From IMG/VR virus record IMGVR_UViG_3300047469_000108, positions 1 to 41,631 of that record: 41,631 nt of DNA; one strand, written 5' to 3'. The translations under genes and the position numbers were made by a program. Below, piece after piece: positions 1 to 8,200 of this stretch. This DNA comes from a virus. The stretch's first letter is position 1. Every line of letters starts with the position of its first letter. The notes beneath the pieces were generated by a model, which saw only the letters and a program-made list of their open reading frames with translations, made no database searches and was not told the origin of the DNA.

Positions 1-104
1 CAAAGAGCTTGCTCACCACCATTGCTACCTACGGACTAGAGCCTCTGGTGCTCTGAAACGGATTCAGCCATCCTCCCCGCCGACAATCTCACCGAGTTTT
101 TTGT

Positions 105-213
105 GCAGGCACAAAAAAGCCGATCTAGATGATCGGCTTAAGTGTCTGATTTTAATCAGAAATTATGGTCGGGACGGAGTGATTCGAACACTCGACCCCT
201 AGCACCCCATGCT
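105..213 (-). repeat. Left attachment site: 3' fragment of tRNA-Pro(GGG) plus its terminator
   Basis: Read on the minus strand, 213 to 166 gives the 3' half of a tRNA: anticodon loop ATGGGGT (anticodon GGG), T arm with TTCGAAT loop, acceptor strand and CCA. Similarity to a tRNA stops in the 5' side of the anticodon stem, so this is a displaced fragment and not a gene. Bases 105-171 recur with four substitutions or fewer at 41565-41631. This is the usual footprint of integration into the 3' end of a tRNA gene. Bases left of about 166 are probably host DNA. Confidence 0.88.
113..139 (-). terminator. tRNA-Pro terminator, left copy
   Basis: A 9-bp stem (AAGCCGATC paired with GATCGGCTT, loop 126-130) is followed on the minus strand by a run of U. 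It lies about 27 nt past the CCA end of the tRNA fragment, so it is the original terminator of the tRNA gene. A second copy lies at 41573-41599. Confidence 0.8.
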
Positions 214-328
214 GGGGACTGTAGCGACCTAAGCAATTGTTTCATAAGGTAAACGTCCCTTTTTCAAGGTAGCAAAACATCCGTTTTTTTGTGCTTATGC
301 AAACGGAAACACGGGGCTTCCAGAGGAG

Positions 329-338
329 GTTTTGCGCA
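329..338 (+). promoter_or_regulatory. Possible integrase arm-type site, left arm
   Basis: GTTTTGCGCA here is identical to the core of the three tandem 11-bp repeats next to the integrase gene at 41535-41567. It lies on the phage side of the left attachment site, where a left-arm integrase site is expected. The match is 10 bases and no binding data exist. Confidence 0.45.
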
Positions 339-426
339 CAACAGGAGCAATACCTACCCTATCCAGATTTACCAAGTGGCGTGGTAAGTTTGCGGTTCAC
401 AGAAATCCCAACTCAAGGATCGAACC

Positions 427-672
427 ATGCTGAATGACAAAGTGAAGCTCAACCCTGGGGAAGAGCTAAAACACGAGAGCTCTCGTTCAAAGGGTTTCAT
501 GGCGGAGGAAGACATCAATGAATACTCCGTAGTAAACGCTGACGGACAGGTTGTCGGGAAGGTGACGCACACTGATCACACGGCAGTGCGAGGTTTCAGA
601 AGAACTCAGACGGTGCGCCAGACTGACGTTAACGGAAAGATTATTGTCGACGAACACTGGGAAGGCGCATAG
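427..672 (+). CDS. Conserved hypothetical protein, prophage-end accessory gene
   Basis: An 81-residue protein with ATG start preceded by AAGGA at a 7-nt spacing. It is hydrophilic and shows no signal peptide or membrane segment. The sequence looks like a small soluble protein with a central beta-rich part (VVNADGQVVGKVTH near residues 36-49). It lies between the left attachment site and the lysis genes, facing the late operon, and is followed by a 10-bp inverted repeat that could end its transcript. I have an impression of similar small proteins in Pseudomonas genomes but cannot name a family. Its isolated position and opposite strand suggest a moron expressed in the lysogen. Confidence 0.6.
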   Translation: MLNDKVKLNPGEELKHESSRSKGFMAEEDINEYSVVNADGQVVGKVTHTDHTAVRGFRRTQTVRQTDVNGKIIVDEHWEGA

Positions 673-683
673 CAAGACTTCTA

Positions 684-720
684 TTGCGTGCCGAGCATTG
701 CCTTTTAATCCGGCACGCAA
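684..720 (+). terminator. Possible terminator after the 427-672 gene
   Basis: A perfect 10-bp inverted repeat (TTGCGTGCCG and CGGCACGCAA) with a 17-nt loop starts 11 nt after the stop codon. It lacks a clear U run, so a role in ending or protecting the mRNA is inferred from position. The rest of 673-986 holds nothing I can support. Confidence 0.4.
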
Positions 721-986
721 GCCCACCACCATGTCAAGGTGACCCCGAGACCTGCGCAACCTATTGATCTGCATAGGAAATATATAGATTTTCCCCGCGT
801 TAAAAATCGCCACATCACCCTATAAGAATCAAGAACTTAGCGTTGTATATTCCTACAGTGGTAACCCTCCTCCGGCGTCCTGCCGACTTAATCTTCCTAT
901 AAAAACCTACAGCTCGTCGCCTCACCCTAGCCCACCCATCAGCCCTCGATTACTGTACATCCAAACAGTACTAGCAAGGCGCACCC

Positions 987-1358
987 GTGGATCCCCTCTA
1001 TATAGAAGACACCGACGATTGGCTCGGCTGCCCGACGCCGCTCGAAACCTGCCAGCACCAACTCAGGATGTACGAAAGCGAGTTTGAGGAGCTGAACCTT
1101 CAATTGCGCAAGCAAAGAGAGCAGATTTTCAATCTGGTTGAGATGCACGCTTCCGCCGCAACGGAGCGGGATTCACTTCGGACACAATTGACGGCCGCGA
1201 AAAAAGCGGTTGTCGAAGCAAACCGTCGGGCGACTGGTGCAGAAACCAAGAGCGCTTGGGAGTTGATGGCGAAGACAAAGCACATCAGCGAGCTGACAAC
1301 CAGGCTCGAAGCCGCTACGGGCATCAGCGTGCGCACGGGCCAGCCATTAGACAGGTAG
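987..1358 (+). CDS. Hypothetical coiled-coil protein
   Basis: A 123-residue protein with a GTG start and AAGG 7 nt upstream; an internal ATG at residue 27 is an alternative start. From about residue 25 the sequence is rich in E, K, R, L and A with heptad spacing, which predicts a long alpha-helical coiled coil. There is no membrane segment or known catalytic motif. It faces the late operon across a 170-bp gap and could be a lysogen-expressed accessory gene. Function unknown. Codon use looks coherent over its whole length, but the weak start lowers confidence. Confidence 0.5.
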   Translation: MDPLYIEDTDDWLGCPTPLETCQHQLRMYESEFEELNLQLRKQREQIFNLVEMHASAATERDSLRTQLTAAKKAVVEANRRATGAETKSAWELMAKTKHISELTTRLEAATGISVRTGQPLDR

Positions 1359-1472
1359 CTTTGATGGTCAATCCGACATCCAATACATCACCGAAACAAC
1401 TATTACCACCCAAGCAAGCGTGAGTAGGAACGACAGGCCAGCCAGTTGCTTGTTCATAGACCATTATCAATT

Positions 1473-1509
1473 TGGTGAATGTGCATGATGCAGCATGACT
1501 AATTCACCA
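1473..1509 (-). terminator. Hairpin just past the end of the late operon
   Basis: TGGTGAAT at 1473-1480 pairs perfectly with ATTCACCA at 1502-1509 around a 21-nt loop. It lies 21 nt beyond the stop of Rz, the last late gene. It has no U run, so it is a possible rather than clear terminator. Nothing else is visible in 1359-1529. Confidence 0.35.
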
Positions 1510-1529
1510 GCAATACTAGACCAACGTCA

Positions 1530-2039
1530 TCATCGGGCGAGCTCTCGAATGTACGCCTGACAAGCTTGAAGCGCGATCAATCCTCGGTCGCCTTCGTCGG
1601 TGATGGTGATAATTCGTTGAGCATGCGCCGGGTCAAGTCGGGCTCGTACGGCTGCATGATCCACGTCGCTGGCACCGGTGGCGAATGGCACGTTGCAGCT
1701 CTTGGCAACGTCGGTAGCATCGAGGAGGACTGACAGGCGCACATCAGCAGTGGCAAGGCGATCGCGCAGGCGATCTTGATCACGTTGGGCATCGCTCATT
1801 TTCCTGAAGTGTGTTTGTTCGCTATTCGCCAGCCTTTGCTCGAGCGCGAGACGTTTGTCCTGCTCGACCTGCTGCGCAGCGGCGGCAGCCAGCGTCAGTT
1901 GGTTGAGGGTTTCGGCGTGCAGGCGGGCTTGCTCAGCCAACTGATTTCCGTAGCGCCAGTCTTGCAACTGCCAAGTGCTGCCGGCGCTGACCAACACTAG
2001 CGCCAGCGCACCGACTGCTCTCCACGGTGCGGCGATCAC
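1530..2039 (-). CDS. Rz: Rz-like inner-membrane spanin
   Basis: A 169-residue protein starting at GTG, overlapping the endolysin stop (GTGA). Residues about 8-22 form a hydrophobic N-terminal anchor (ALALVLVSAG region), followed by a charged, glutamine- and leucine-rich helical region typical of the periplasmic coiled coil of i-spanins. In lambda-type phages Rz pairs with the outer-membrane lipoprotein Rz1 to fuse the two membranes in the last step of lysis. The embedded Rz1 frame confirms the assignment. It is the last gene of the late operon. Confidence 0.9.
   Translation of the reverse strand: MIAAPWRAVGALALVLVSAGSTWQLQDWRYGNQLAEQARLHAETLNQLTLAAAAAQQVEQDKRLALEQRLANSEQTHFRKMSDAQRDQDRLRDRLATADVRLSVLLDATDVAKSCNVPFATGASDVDHAAVRARLDPAHAQRIITITDEGDRGLIALQACQAYIRELAR
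1577..1792 (-). CDS. Rz1: Rz1-like outer-membrane spanin lipoprotein
   Basis: A 71-residue protein encoded entirely inside Rz in another frame, as in lambda. The N-terminus is a lipoprotein signal (MPNVIKIACAIALPLLMCAC) whose likely acylated cysteine is residue 20. The mature part has several prolines (residues 26-44), as usual for Rz1. It would be anchored in the outer membrane and bind the C-terminus of Rz to complete the spanin complex. Frame, position and lipobox agree, so confidence is high despite the short length. Confidence 0.85.
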   Translation of the reverse strand: MPNVIKIACAIALPLLMCACQSSSMLPTLPRAATCHSPPVPATWIMQPYEPDLTRRMLNELSPSPTKATED

Positions 2040-2458
2040 GGCACATCCTTGAAGAAGACGTGGCCGCCCAGTTTCAGGGTCTGCTTTGCCTTCAGCGACC
2101 AGGCCGGCGCCTTGATGCTGGAAGCGTAATAGTGCGTGGCGCCGCCGGTGGGATCCGTTACCTTGCCGTCGATCACTTGGTCAGCAGCGATGCGCGCTTG
2201 GGCCAGTTCGCGAAACGGGATCTGCTTCACGCCGATCAGGAACTGATAGTTCGGGTCAGTCTTGTTCCAGCAGCTGAACTGGTACGGTTTCTGGCACACG
2301 CCCGCATACCCCTCCCCCCACCACGACTTCTCCTTTCCATCAAACACGCGGTTTCGAACTGTCCAGGCCACGGCGATCTGGCCAGCCAGACTTTCGCCGC
2401 GCGCCTCACCCCACAACGTTCGGGCGAGGATGTCGCGATCTTTTTCGGTTGCATTCAT
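2036..2458 (-). CDS. Endolysin, SleB-type cell-wall hydrolase
   Basis: A 140-residue protein of the Hydrolase_2 (SleB/CwlJ) family, which cuts peptidoglycan glycan strands. The signature TLWGEARGE at residues 14-22 contains the expected catalytic Glu18, and the later WW-G-G-Y-C-Q-K-Q-FSCW pattern matches the family. There is no signal peptide, so it needs the holin for release. The start is the ATG at 2458, with GGAGA 8 nt upstream; a longer frame upstream has no good ribosome site and runs into a terminator-like hairpin. Rz overlaps its stop codon. The holin lies over 22 kb away at the other end of the operon. Confidence 0.9.
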   Translation of the reverse strand: MNATEKDRDILARTLWGEARGESLAGQIAVAWTVRNRVFDGKEKSWWGEGYAGVCQKPYQFSCWNKTDPNYQFLIGVKQIPFRELAQARIAADQVIDGKVTDPTGGATHYYASSIKAPAWSLKAKQTLKLGGHVFFKDVP

Positions 2459-2473
2459 CACTTGTCTCCAGGC

Positions 2474-2498
2474 AAAAAAAACCCGCACGTTGGCGGGT
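2474..2498 (-). terminator. Terminator-like hairpin before the endolysin gene
   Basis: A 6-bp ACCCGC/GCGGGT stem with a 6-nt loop is followed on the minus strand by eight U. It ends 22 nt before the endolysin start, separating tail and lysis genes. In a Q-controlled operon it could be read through late and block early leakage of lysis genes. Confidence 0.65.
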
Positions 2499-2523
2499 GG
2501 TTGTAGTGCTGTGTCATGTCAGA

Positions 2524-2883
2524 TCAAATCGACACCGAGGACTGGGGGTCGGCCACGATAAACGGAATGGCTGGCTCAACCGGCCATACCGGATCGGTGT
2601 ACCAAGTTGCTTGCACCGTGACCTTACCAAGCAAGAACTTGTAGGTTTTCCACGCTTTCAGGCTTCCCAATAGATCGGTCTGCTCGGCCAAGTCCCCGTC
2701 CGTAGCCTCACCGACCTCAATACCGAAGCCAATCGTGTCGATGCGATCCTGAATTCGAATTATTTGTCCCACAGCCTTTACATTGCGGGCAGACAGCTCA
2801 GCTTTCGCATCGGCCAATTGAGAAACTTGCGCGGCGGCCTCTTTCATCCCTCGCGTGATGAGTTGCGACCAATCAATGTTCAT
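2524..2883 (-). CDS. Putative tail fibre assembly chaperone
   Basis: A 119-residue protein beginning MNIDWSQLITRGMK, a start pattern common to small proteins that follow the fibre gene in Pseudomonas phages. The first half is alpha-helical (residues 5-45), the second half contains aromatic and proline-rich segments. It overlaps the previous gene by 11 bp, so it is translationally coupled to the fibre module. Chaperones of this position fold or attach the fibre. Assignment rests mainly on position and start pattern; no motif proves it. Confidence 0.6.
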   Translation of the reverse strand: MNIDWSQLITRGMKEAAAQVSQLADAKAELSARNVKAVGQIIRIQDRIDTIGFGIEVGEATDGDLAEQTDLLGSLKAWKTYKFLLGKVTVQATWYTDPVWPVEPAIPFIVADPQSSVSI

Positions 2884-3208
2884 TGGGAATCTCCATCGAA
2901 AGCGTGGGCTCTGGCAAGGGCTGAGGCATCGGAACTTCACCGTCCTGTACGTCCAGCAGCGGCTCGGGGAAAGCTTGCTCCTGACTATAATTCGCAGGAA
3001 TTGGCAACCTCAAAGTAATCACCAGGCCGCCAGCGGTATGCTCTACGTCAGCGAGGAACCACGGAGACAAAATCGCCCGAGCGGGCAAAACATCGCCCTC
3101 ACTCATTCTCGAAAAGTCGAAGGCTTCGCCATTAATCGTAAGCGCGGATCCAGATTTGGAGAGGGCTAGCGAATCATCGCTGCGTACCGGGGAAAAAATA
3201 ATCTTCAT
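2873..3208 (-). CDS. Tail fibre module protein of unknown function
   Basis: A 111-residue protein starting at ATG 3208, which shares an ATGA overlap with the fibre stop codon and has GGAAGG upstream. Residues 1-75 look like a compact beta-rich domain (KIIFSPVRSDDSLALS start). The C-terminal third is rich in proline (VPMPQPLPEPTL). It sits between fibre and fibre chaperone, an arrangement often seen in Pseudomonas prophages, where it is annotated only as a tail protein. It may be a second assembly factor or a fibre-associated structural protein. Confidence 0.65.
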   Translation of the reverse strand: MKIIFSPVRSDDSLALSKSGSALTINGEAFDFSRMSEGDVLPARAILSPWFLADVEHTAGGLVITLRLPIPANYSQEQAFPEPLLDVQDGEVPMPQPLPEPTLSMEIPNEH

Positions 3209-4263
3209 AGGAACCACCTTCCAACAGCTAAAACTCTAACGCCCGAGATGTTTTGAGCAGTCGCGCCATTACGAAAAATCCATGTGACCGTAGAGTTGTT
3301 TACCGGGGTCAATGAGGTGAAGCCGTAATGGTCATTGCTGGTAGCGGCGGCACCAGAAATCATTGGCGTGAATGTCGAGTTTATGAATGTCGCAGGTAGG
3401 GAAATGTTTCCTCCGGTAATACCTCCACCACCTACTGCAACCGTTGACGGTGCGGATTCACAAATCATCAGCCCCCCGGCAAATTTGGTGTAACGACCAT
3501 TCGCGTTACTTCCGTATTCGATAATCGCGCCCGCTCCACTCATGTCAGACGTGACCGTGCCAAGGATGCTGTTCTGGCGGTAATCCATGCGCCACGGGCC
3601 AAACCCGCCGGAACCGTATTGATCCCGCTGGAAGGTTTTCAGCGTTCCGCCACCGGCCACGCCGTCGACAACATGGAAGGTTTGATGAGCGCCCTGATTT
3701 CCCTCAGCAGATACCGTATCGAGCAAGCCGAAGGAAAAGCCGGTTGGCTTGGTACCGCCCGTTGCTGAGCTGACAAAACAACGTCCTTTGGGAACAGCTG
3801 CCACCGAATCGATGTTTCCCGAGAAGAACCGGGCATCTCCGAGAATGCCGCCAGCACCGACCGGCAGTGCGCCAATGGCAGCCACCACTTCTGCGCCTGT
3901 GTTCGCAGCAACCCCCGTACCACCTTTCGAGAGCGGCAGCACGTCGTAGTTACCAGTGGTACCGAGCGCCGCCATTTTGGAGCCGTAACTGTTTACCCAG
4001 CTGCGCACCTGATCGGCCAGCCCCTTCTGGTAACCCTGAATAGGCGTTATAGCGTAACCAGCACCGGAGACAGTCGGGCCGATATAGGGTGGGATGATTG
4101 AGATGACCGTGTCGCTTGCAACGTTTCCGAGTTCGTACTGACGCCCGTCCGGCCCGATAAACGCATCACCGATGCGCGTGTTCGCGGCGAATGCAGTATT
4201 TACACCCGTCACGACATTCGAATTTTGGGCGACAGAAATCGTGCCCTGTCTATGCCATGGCAT
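3205..4263 (-). CDS. Side tail fibre, probable receptor-binding protein
   Basis: A 352-residue protein with GGGAG 6 nt before the ATG. The N-terminal 80 residues (GTISVAQNSNVVTG, DAFIGPDGRQYEL) resemble the virion-attachment domain of phage fibres. Residues about 110-125 carry LPLSKGGTGVAANT, a motif common in short and side tail fibres. The rest is rich in G, S, T and N with beta-strand character, and ends in an aromatic RWFL tail typical of fibre tips. It probably trimerises and binds a cell-surface receptor. The two downstream overlapping genes are likely its assembly factors. The tip is likely to vary between relatives. Confidence 0.85.
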   Translation of the reverse strand: MPWHRQGTISVAQNSNVVTGVNTAFAANTRIGDAFIGPDGRQYELGNVASDTVISIIPPYIGPTVSGAGYAITPIQGYQKGLADQVRSWVNSYGSKMAALGTTGNYDVLPLSKGGTGVAANTGAEVVAAIGALPVGAGGILGDARFFSGNIDSVAAVPKGRCFVSSATGGTKPTGFSFGLLDTVSAEGNQGAHQTFHVVDGVAGGGTLKTFQRDQYGSGGFGPWRMDYRQNSILGTVTSDMSGAGAIIEYGSNANGRYTKFAGGLMICESAPSTVAVGGGGITGGNISLPATFINSTFTPMISGAAATSNDHYGFTSLTPVNNSTVTWIFRNGATAQNISGVRVLAVGRWFL

Positions 4264-4282
4264 TATTTTCTCCCATTAGTTA

Positions 4283-4948
4283 TCAAGCTGATATTTTTGC
4301 GAAAACCGCAGGCAACGAAAACGCGTATGGATTATTTAGAGCGCGGGTGGTGAACCAGAGCTGGGATAGCGAAAAGTCATAAACAATACCACCAATACGC
4401 CCTATGTTATCGCCGGACAATAACCGCATACCTCCACTATTTACTAATAGGTACTCATCAACAGAAGAACTGAAAGGAGATGAATACCAGTTCGTGACGA
4501 ACCCCTGAGCATCTGTAGTTGATCTTACATAAGTCCAGTTTTGATAGAACCGTGTAAATATTGCGGAGGGCATTCCGCTGTCAAAGATCAATTTGCTCGT
4601 GCCATCCCAGAGCCTCAGACCGAAACTGGCCGTGGGCGAAGGGGAAAAGCTCCCGATGAAGTATTTCCCAGCCGGGTTATAGTTCGTAGGCCCAATTATA
4701 TTCATCCCCGTCCAGTTTCCCGGCGTGCCCAAAAGACCGCAGCCTATATTGACAAGCGCCCCATTATTATCTGGACGAAGGAACATAAGCGGTGGCTCTT
4801 GAGTTGTTATCGCGGGACTAAACGTTACACGGGCCACTCCTGAAACACCCCCATATCTGCCAGACTGCATAACACATAGTCGGGAAAACTCAGAGTCAAT
4901 TGAAACTATACCGGCATCGTTGACAGCGGAAAATCCAAAGCCTGCCAT
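4283..4948 (-). CDS. Tail tip accessory protein, unknown
   Basis: A 221-residue protein whose ATG at 4948 overlaps the preceding stop codon by one base (TAATG). It begins MAGFGFSAVNDAG and is rich in G, S, N and aromatic residues, with beta-strand character throughout; no catalytic motif is visible. Its place between the J/short-protein pair and the side fibre suggests a minor tail-tip or fibre-network protein. AT content looks higher than in the tail genes around it, which would fit recent exchange in a host-range region. Family not recognised. Confidence 0.65.
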   Translation of the reverse strand: MAGFGFSAVNDAGIVSIDSEFSRLCVMQSGRYGGVSGVARVTFSPAITTQEPPLMFLRPDNNGALVNIGCGLLGTPGNWTGMNIIGPTNYNPAGKYFIGSFSPSPTASFGLRLWDGTSKLIFDSGMPSAIFTRFYQNWTYVRSTTDAQGFVTNWYSSPFSSSVDEYLLVNSGGMRLLSGDNIGRIGGIVYDFSLSQLWFTTRALNNPYAFSLPAVFAKISA

Positions 4949-5268
4949 TAATACCACCTCATCACTACGAGCCTCATTGTGCTATTAGAAACCATCGAAG
5001 CTGCATATCCGTTTATGAAGTTTCTAACGTATATAACACCGTCTGAAACTTCTGTTTCGAGTTGGCGATCAGAATCTGCTGAAGGGCCAATTGGGAGTAC
5101 CACAGCCGTTGTGTTGCCTGGATTACAACCAGGCAACAAAAATTGCTGAGTTGATTTTCCTTGCCCTGCAAAAGACACAACGGCCGACAGCACTATTCGC
5201 CAAGTGGCTGTGTCAGTGTTGAACTGTAAAACGCCATCAGCACCCCACATCCGTACGCCGTAACTCAT
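4948..5268 (-). CDS. Small tail protein downstream of J
   Basis: A 106-residue protein whose ATG overlaps the J stop codon (ATGA). It starts MSYGVRMWGADGVLQFNTDTATW, a pattern seen in small proteins after J in several siphoviruses; residues 8-70 look like a beta-sandwich. Coupled translation with J and with the next gene points to a structural or assembly role at the tail tip. It may belong to a DUF described only from phage tails, but I cannot confirm which. It shows no cleavage or membrane signal. Confidence 0.65.
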   Translation of the reverse strand: MSYGVRMWGADGVLQFNTDTATWRIVLSAVVSFAGQGKSTQQFLLPGCNPGNTTAVVLPIGPSADSDRQLETEVSDGVIYVRNFINGYAASMVSNSTMRLVVMRWY

Positions 5269-8200
5269 GCGTCCAAGTCCCCCAATTGAACCCGTTTGAC
5301 GCCGTTCTGGTCGTAGACCTTGATGGCGCGGTTGGTCATGGTCAGCCTGCCACCTCCCGGCGCCGGGCCGTTAAACTCCAGGTTTCCTGCCTTATCCAAT
5401 CGCCACCCCTGAGAACCTGCAACGTAATTATCAGATTGCAGGTACTGACCGATTTTCAGCATCGTGATACTGCCGTCCTGGATGAACGCAGAGTTCATGA
5501 ACACCTGGCCGCCTTGTACCGCGAACGGAACCGAGATGGCTCCGCCGGCAATGGTGTTCACGATGGCGAAACGATCCGCGCTGACCAAGAATTGGCTTTG
5601 CAGCCCAGCACCGGTATTTTCGATGCCAAGCCCAATACCCGCCGCGACGTACTGACCACCAGCGGTGACCTGCATCTTCACCGACCACATGGTCGACAGT
5701 TTTCCATCCGAGGACGCCTGCGCTTGACTTACCGTCTGCACCGCGGCCGACGCGTTATCGGCAGTGGCCTGTGCGGTGTCTATCCGAGTTGAAAGCGCGC
5801 CGTCCGCATTGGATCGGACTGTCGACTCGGACTGAATCGCAGCCTGATTACTGCCAACCGAAGCGGTCAATGTCGCAATCTGCTGCGCGGTCGACTCCTG
5901 GTTGGTCGCTACAGTCGTTTCAACAATGGCAATCTTCGATTCATTATTTCCAACCCGCGAATCCATCGTTGTGATGCGCTGAGTCTGCGCAAAGTCCCGC
6001 TCAGCCGTCGTCTTCACTTCTTGTGCAAAGCTGGCAGTCGAGTCCCAGCCTTTTAACGCATCGGCCAGCTCCCCTTCCCCATCGTCATCACGGGACGAGG
6101 CTTTCAGCGCTTGAAGCTGAGTTGCAGTCGCTGTGGTTTTCCCGTCGATGGTGACAATGTCGGCGGTGTTTTTGGTGATCTGCGCGGCCAAAGCATTTGC
6201 CGTTCTGATCGACTGACCGCTGTTAACCCAGTAGGTCGGATTCGGCGGAGCATTTGAACCGTTGGCTGCCGCAGGCACATCAGCAATCGCTGTCCAAAGG
6301 TTATCCCCTACCCGCACGGTGTTGTCCCTGACATATGCATCTGTAGGAACATAAGCCAGAGCGTCCACCAAGTTGTCTATTTCGACCTGGAGTTCACCTA
6401 TGCGCTGATTTACAGAGCCGGGCCCATCACCGTCGATCAAGTCAATGCGATCACTCAGGTGCTGACCAAGTTCGGTCTCGGTGATCTGCTCTTTGATGAG
6501 TTCGAGGATCGGCCCAGCCTCGGAACTCCCTTGCCCCATCACACCGTTGCCAGTGGGAAACCATGGCCCAACATTCCCGGTGCGATCGACCAGTCTCGCC
6601 CAGAAGAAAAACGTCGCCCCCGCCAGCAGACTCTGCATGCTGTAGTCGCTCTGCGGGTAAGCCAGGTCAGCCAGCTTGGTGGCGTTGTCCCGAGACGGCG
6701 ACGGTGCGTACCAAATTTCGGTACGTTGCGTGTCTTCAGCGCCAGCGGGAAATCCCCATTTGAGACCAATACCAAACAGCAATGACTCAGTCGTTAAATG
6801 GGTGACGGCCGGCGGGAGACCAGTTTTGCCCTTTAGCTCTGTCAGCAAAGAATTGGTGGGAATCGATGAGACATTCATGGCGCTGACCGCGCGAACACGG
6901 GCGAGATACTGACCCGAGTAGATTCCTCGCACGTCCGCCACCAGCTCACCTGTGCGCGGAATCTTGATCCACTCACGGGCGCCCCAGCGCCATTCGACGT
7001 CATACGCCACAGCGTTTGGTGCAGCATCCCAAGCAATCGACATAACGGTGATTGCGATACCCTGCTCAACCACCACGTTCTGGCTAATCAAGACTCGTGC
7101 CGGTGCGTCCTGGCTGCCGATGGGGATACCGGTAATTGGTCGCGTGTCCACGACCGCGCCATTATCGATCGCACCAAACTTGCTAGGGTCGTGCTGGATT
7201 ACCTCAAGCTGGTACTGGTGCCACTCTGGCCGGGTTACGTTTCGGACATAAAACTGCATCAGTTTCAGGTCTTCGTAGTCAAGGATCCAACCGCACTCAG
7301 CCTGCGGCATCTCGCTAAAGTCCGCCATCAAGGTGACCTTGCGACCGGTAACCGACTTCACCACACGCCCCTCTGATTTGCCGCTGGGCAGGTTGACCAT
7401 CAGTCGAGCGCCAACCGGTACAACGGTGTCACGATCAAGCGTCACCACGCGGCCAGCCGCCGCAGCGATCCGACCACCGTTGTTCCGACCAACCAGCATA
7501 GGGTCGGCCACAGCAATGACCTGGCCAGGCTTGGGAATGTCGCCATCCAAGCCAACACGAAACACTCCACCCTGGGTCTGCAACTTCTCCGTTAGCGCAG
7601 CCCACTGCCCAGCGCGCTGCGCCTGGCCAAGGGATGTGCATCCAATCGCACCAATGGTGGTATCGCGGACGATACCGCCCAATTCAACCATGGCTTCATC
7701 GTCGAACACTGGCTCTTTGTCGGTTTCGAAATCCTGATCCGGGTTATCCCAAGACACCATGTAAAGCGTGTGACGGTCACGCGCCCGGGTGCCTTCGTAC
7801 TTGATGGCTCCGTTGTTCAGGATCTGCGTTTGGTTGTAGGTGTACACCGGGTCGCCCGGCATATCAGCATTGACCACAATCTGGCTGCCGTCCCAGTAGG
7901 CCAAGCCGTGGAAGATCGAGGCCAAGTCTTGAAGCACAGCATAGGCTTCAGCTTGTTTCTGGAAATACAGGTTGCAGGTGAAGCGCGGTTCCTGACCGCC
8001 CTTACCGTCCGGCACCATCTGATCGCAATACTGAGCAATGCGATAGAGCGACCACCGATCAACCATTGTCGCGTCGATACGATCGCCAAGGCCGTAGTAT
8101 GGGTGCAGCACCAAGTCGTAAAAGATCCATGCCGGATTGTTGGTGTAAGCCTCTTTAAAGGTGCCGTCCCAGATGCCGTTGCTTGTGCCGGTGCCGGACG

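Noticed and set aside
166-240. Complete tRNA-Pro gene at the left end
   Set aside because: Similarity stops in the 5' strand of the anticodon stem; D arm and 5' acceptor strand are missing, so it is only an attachment-site fragment.
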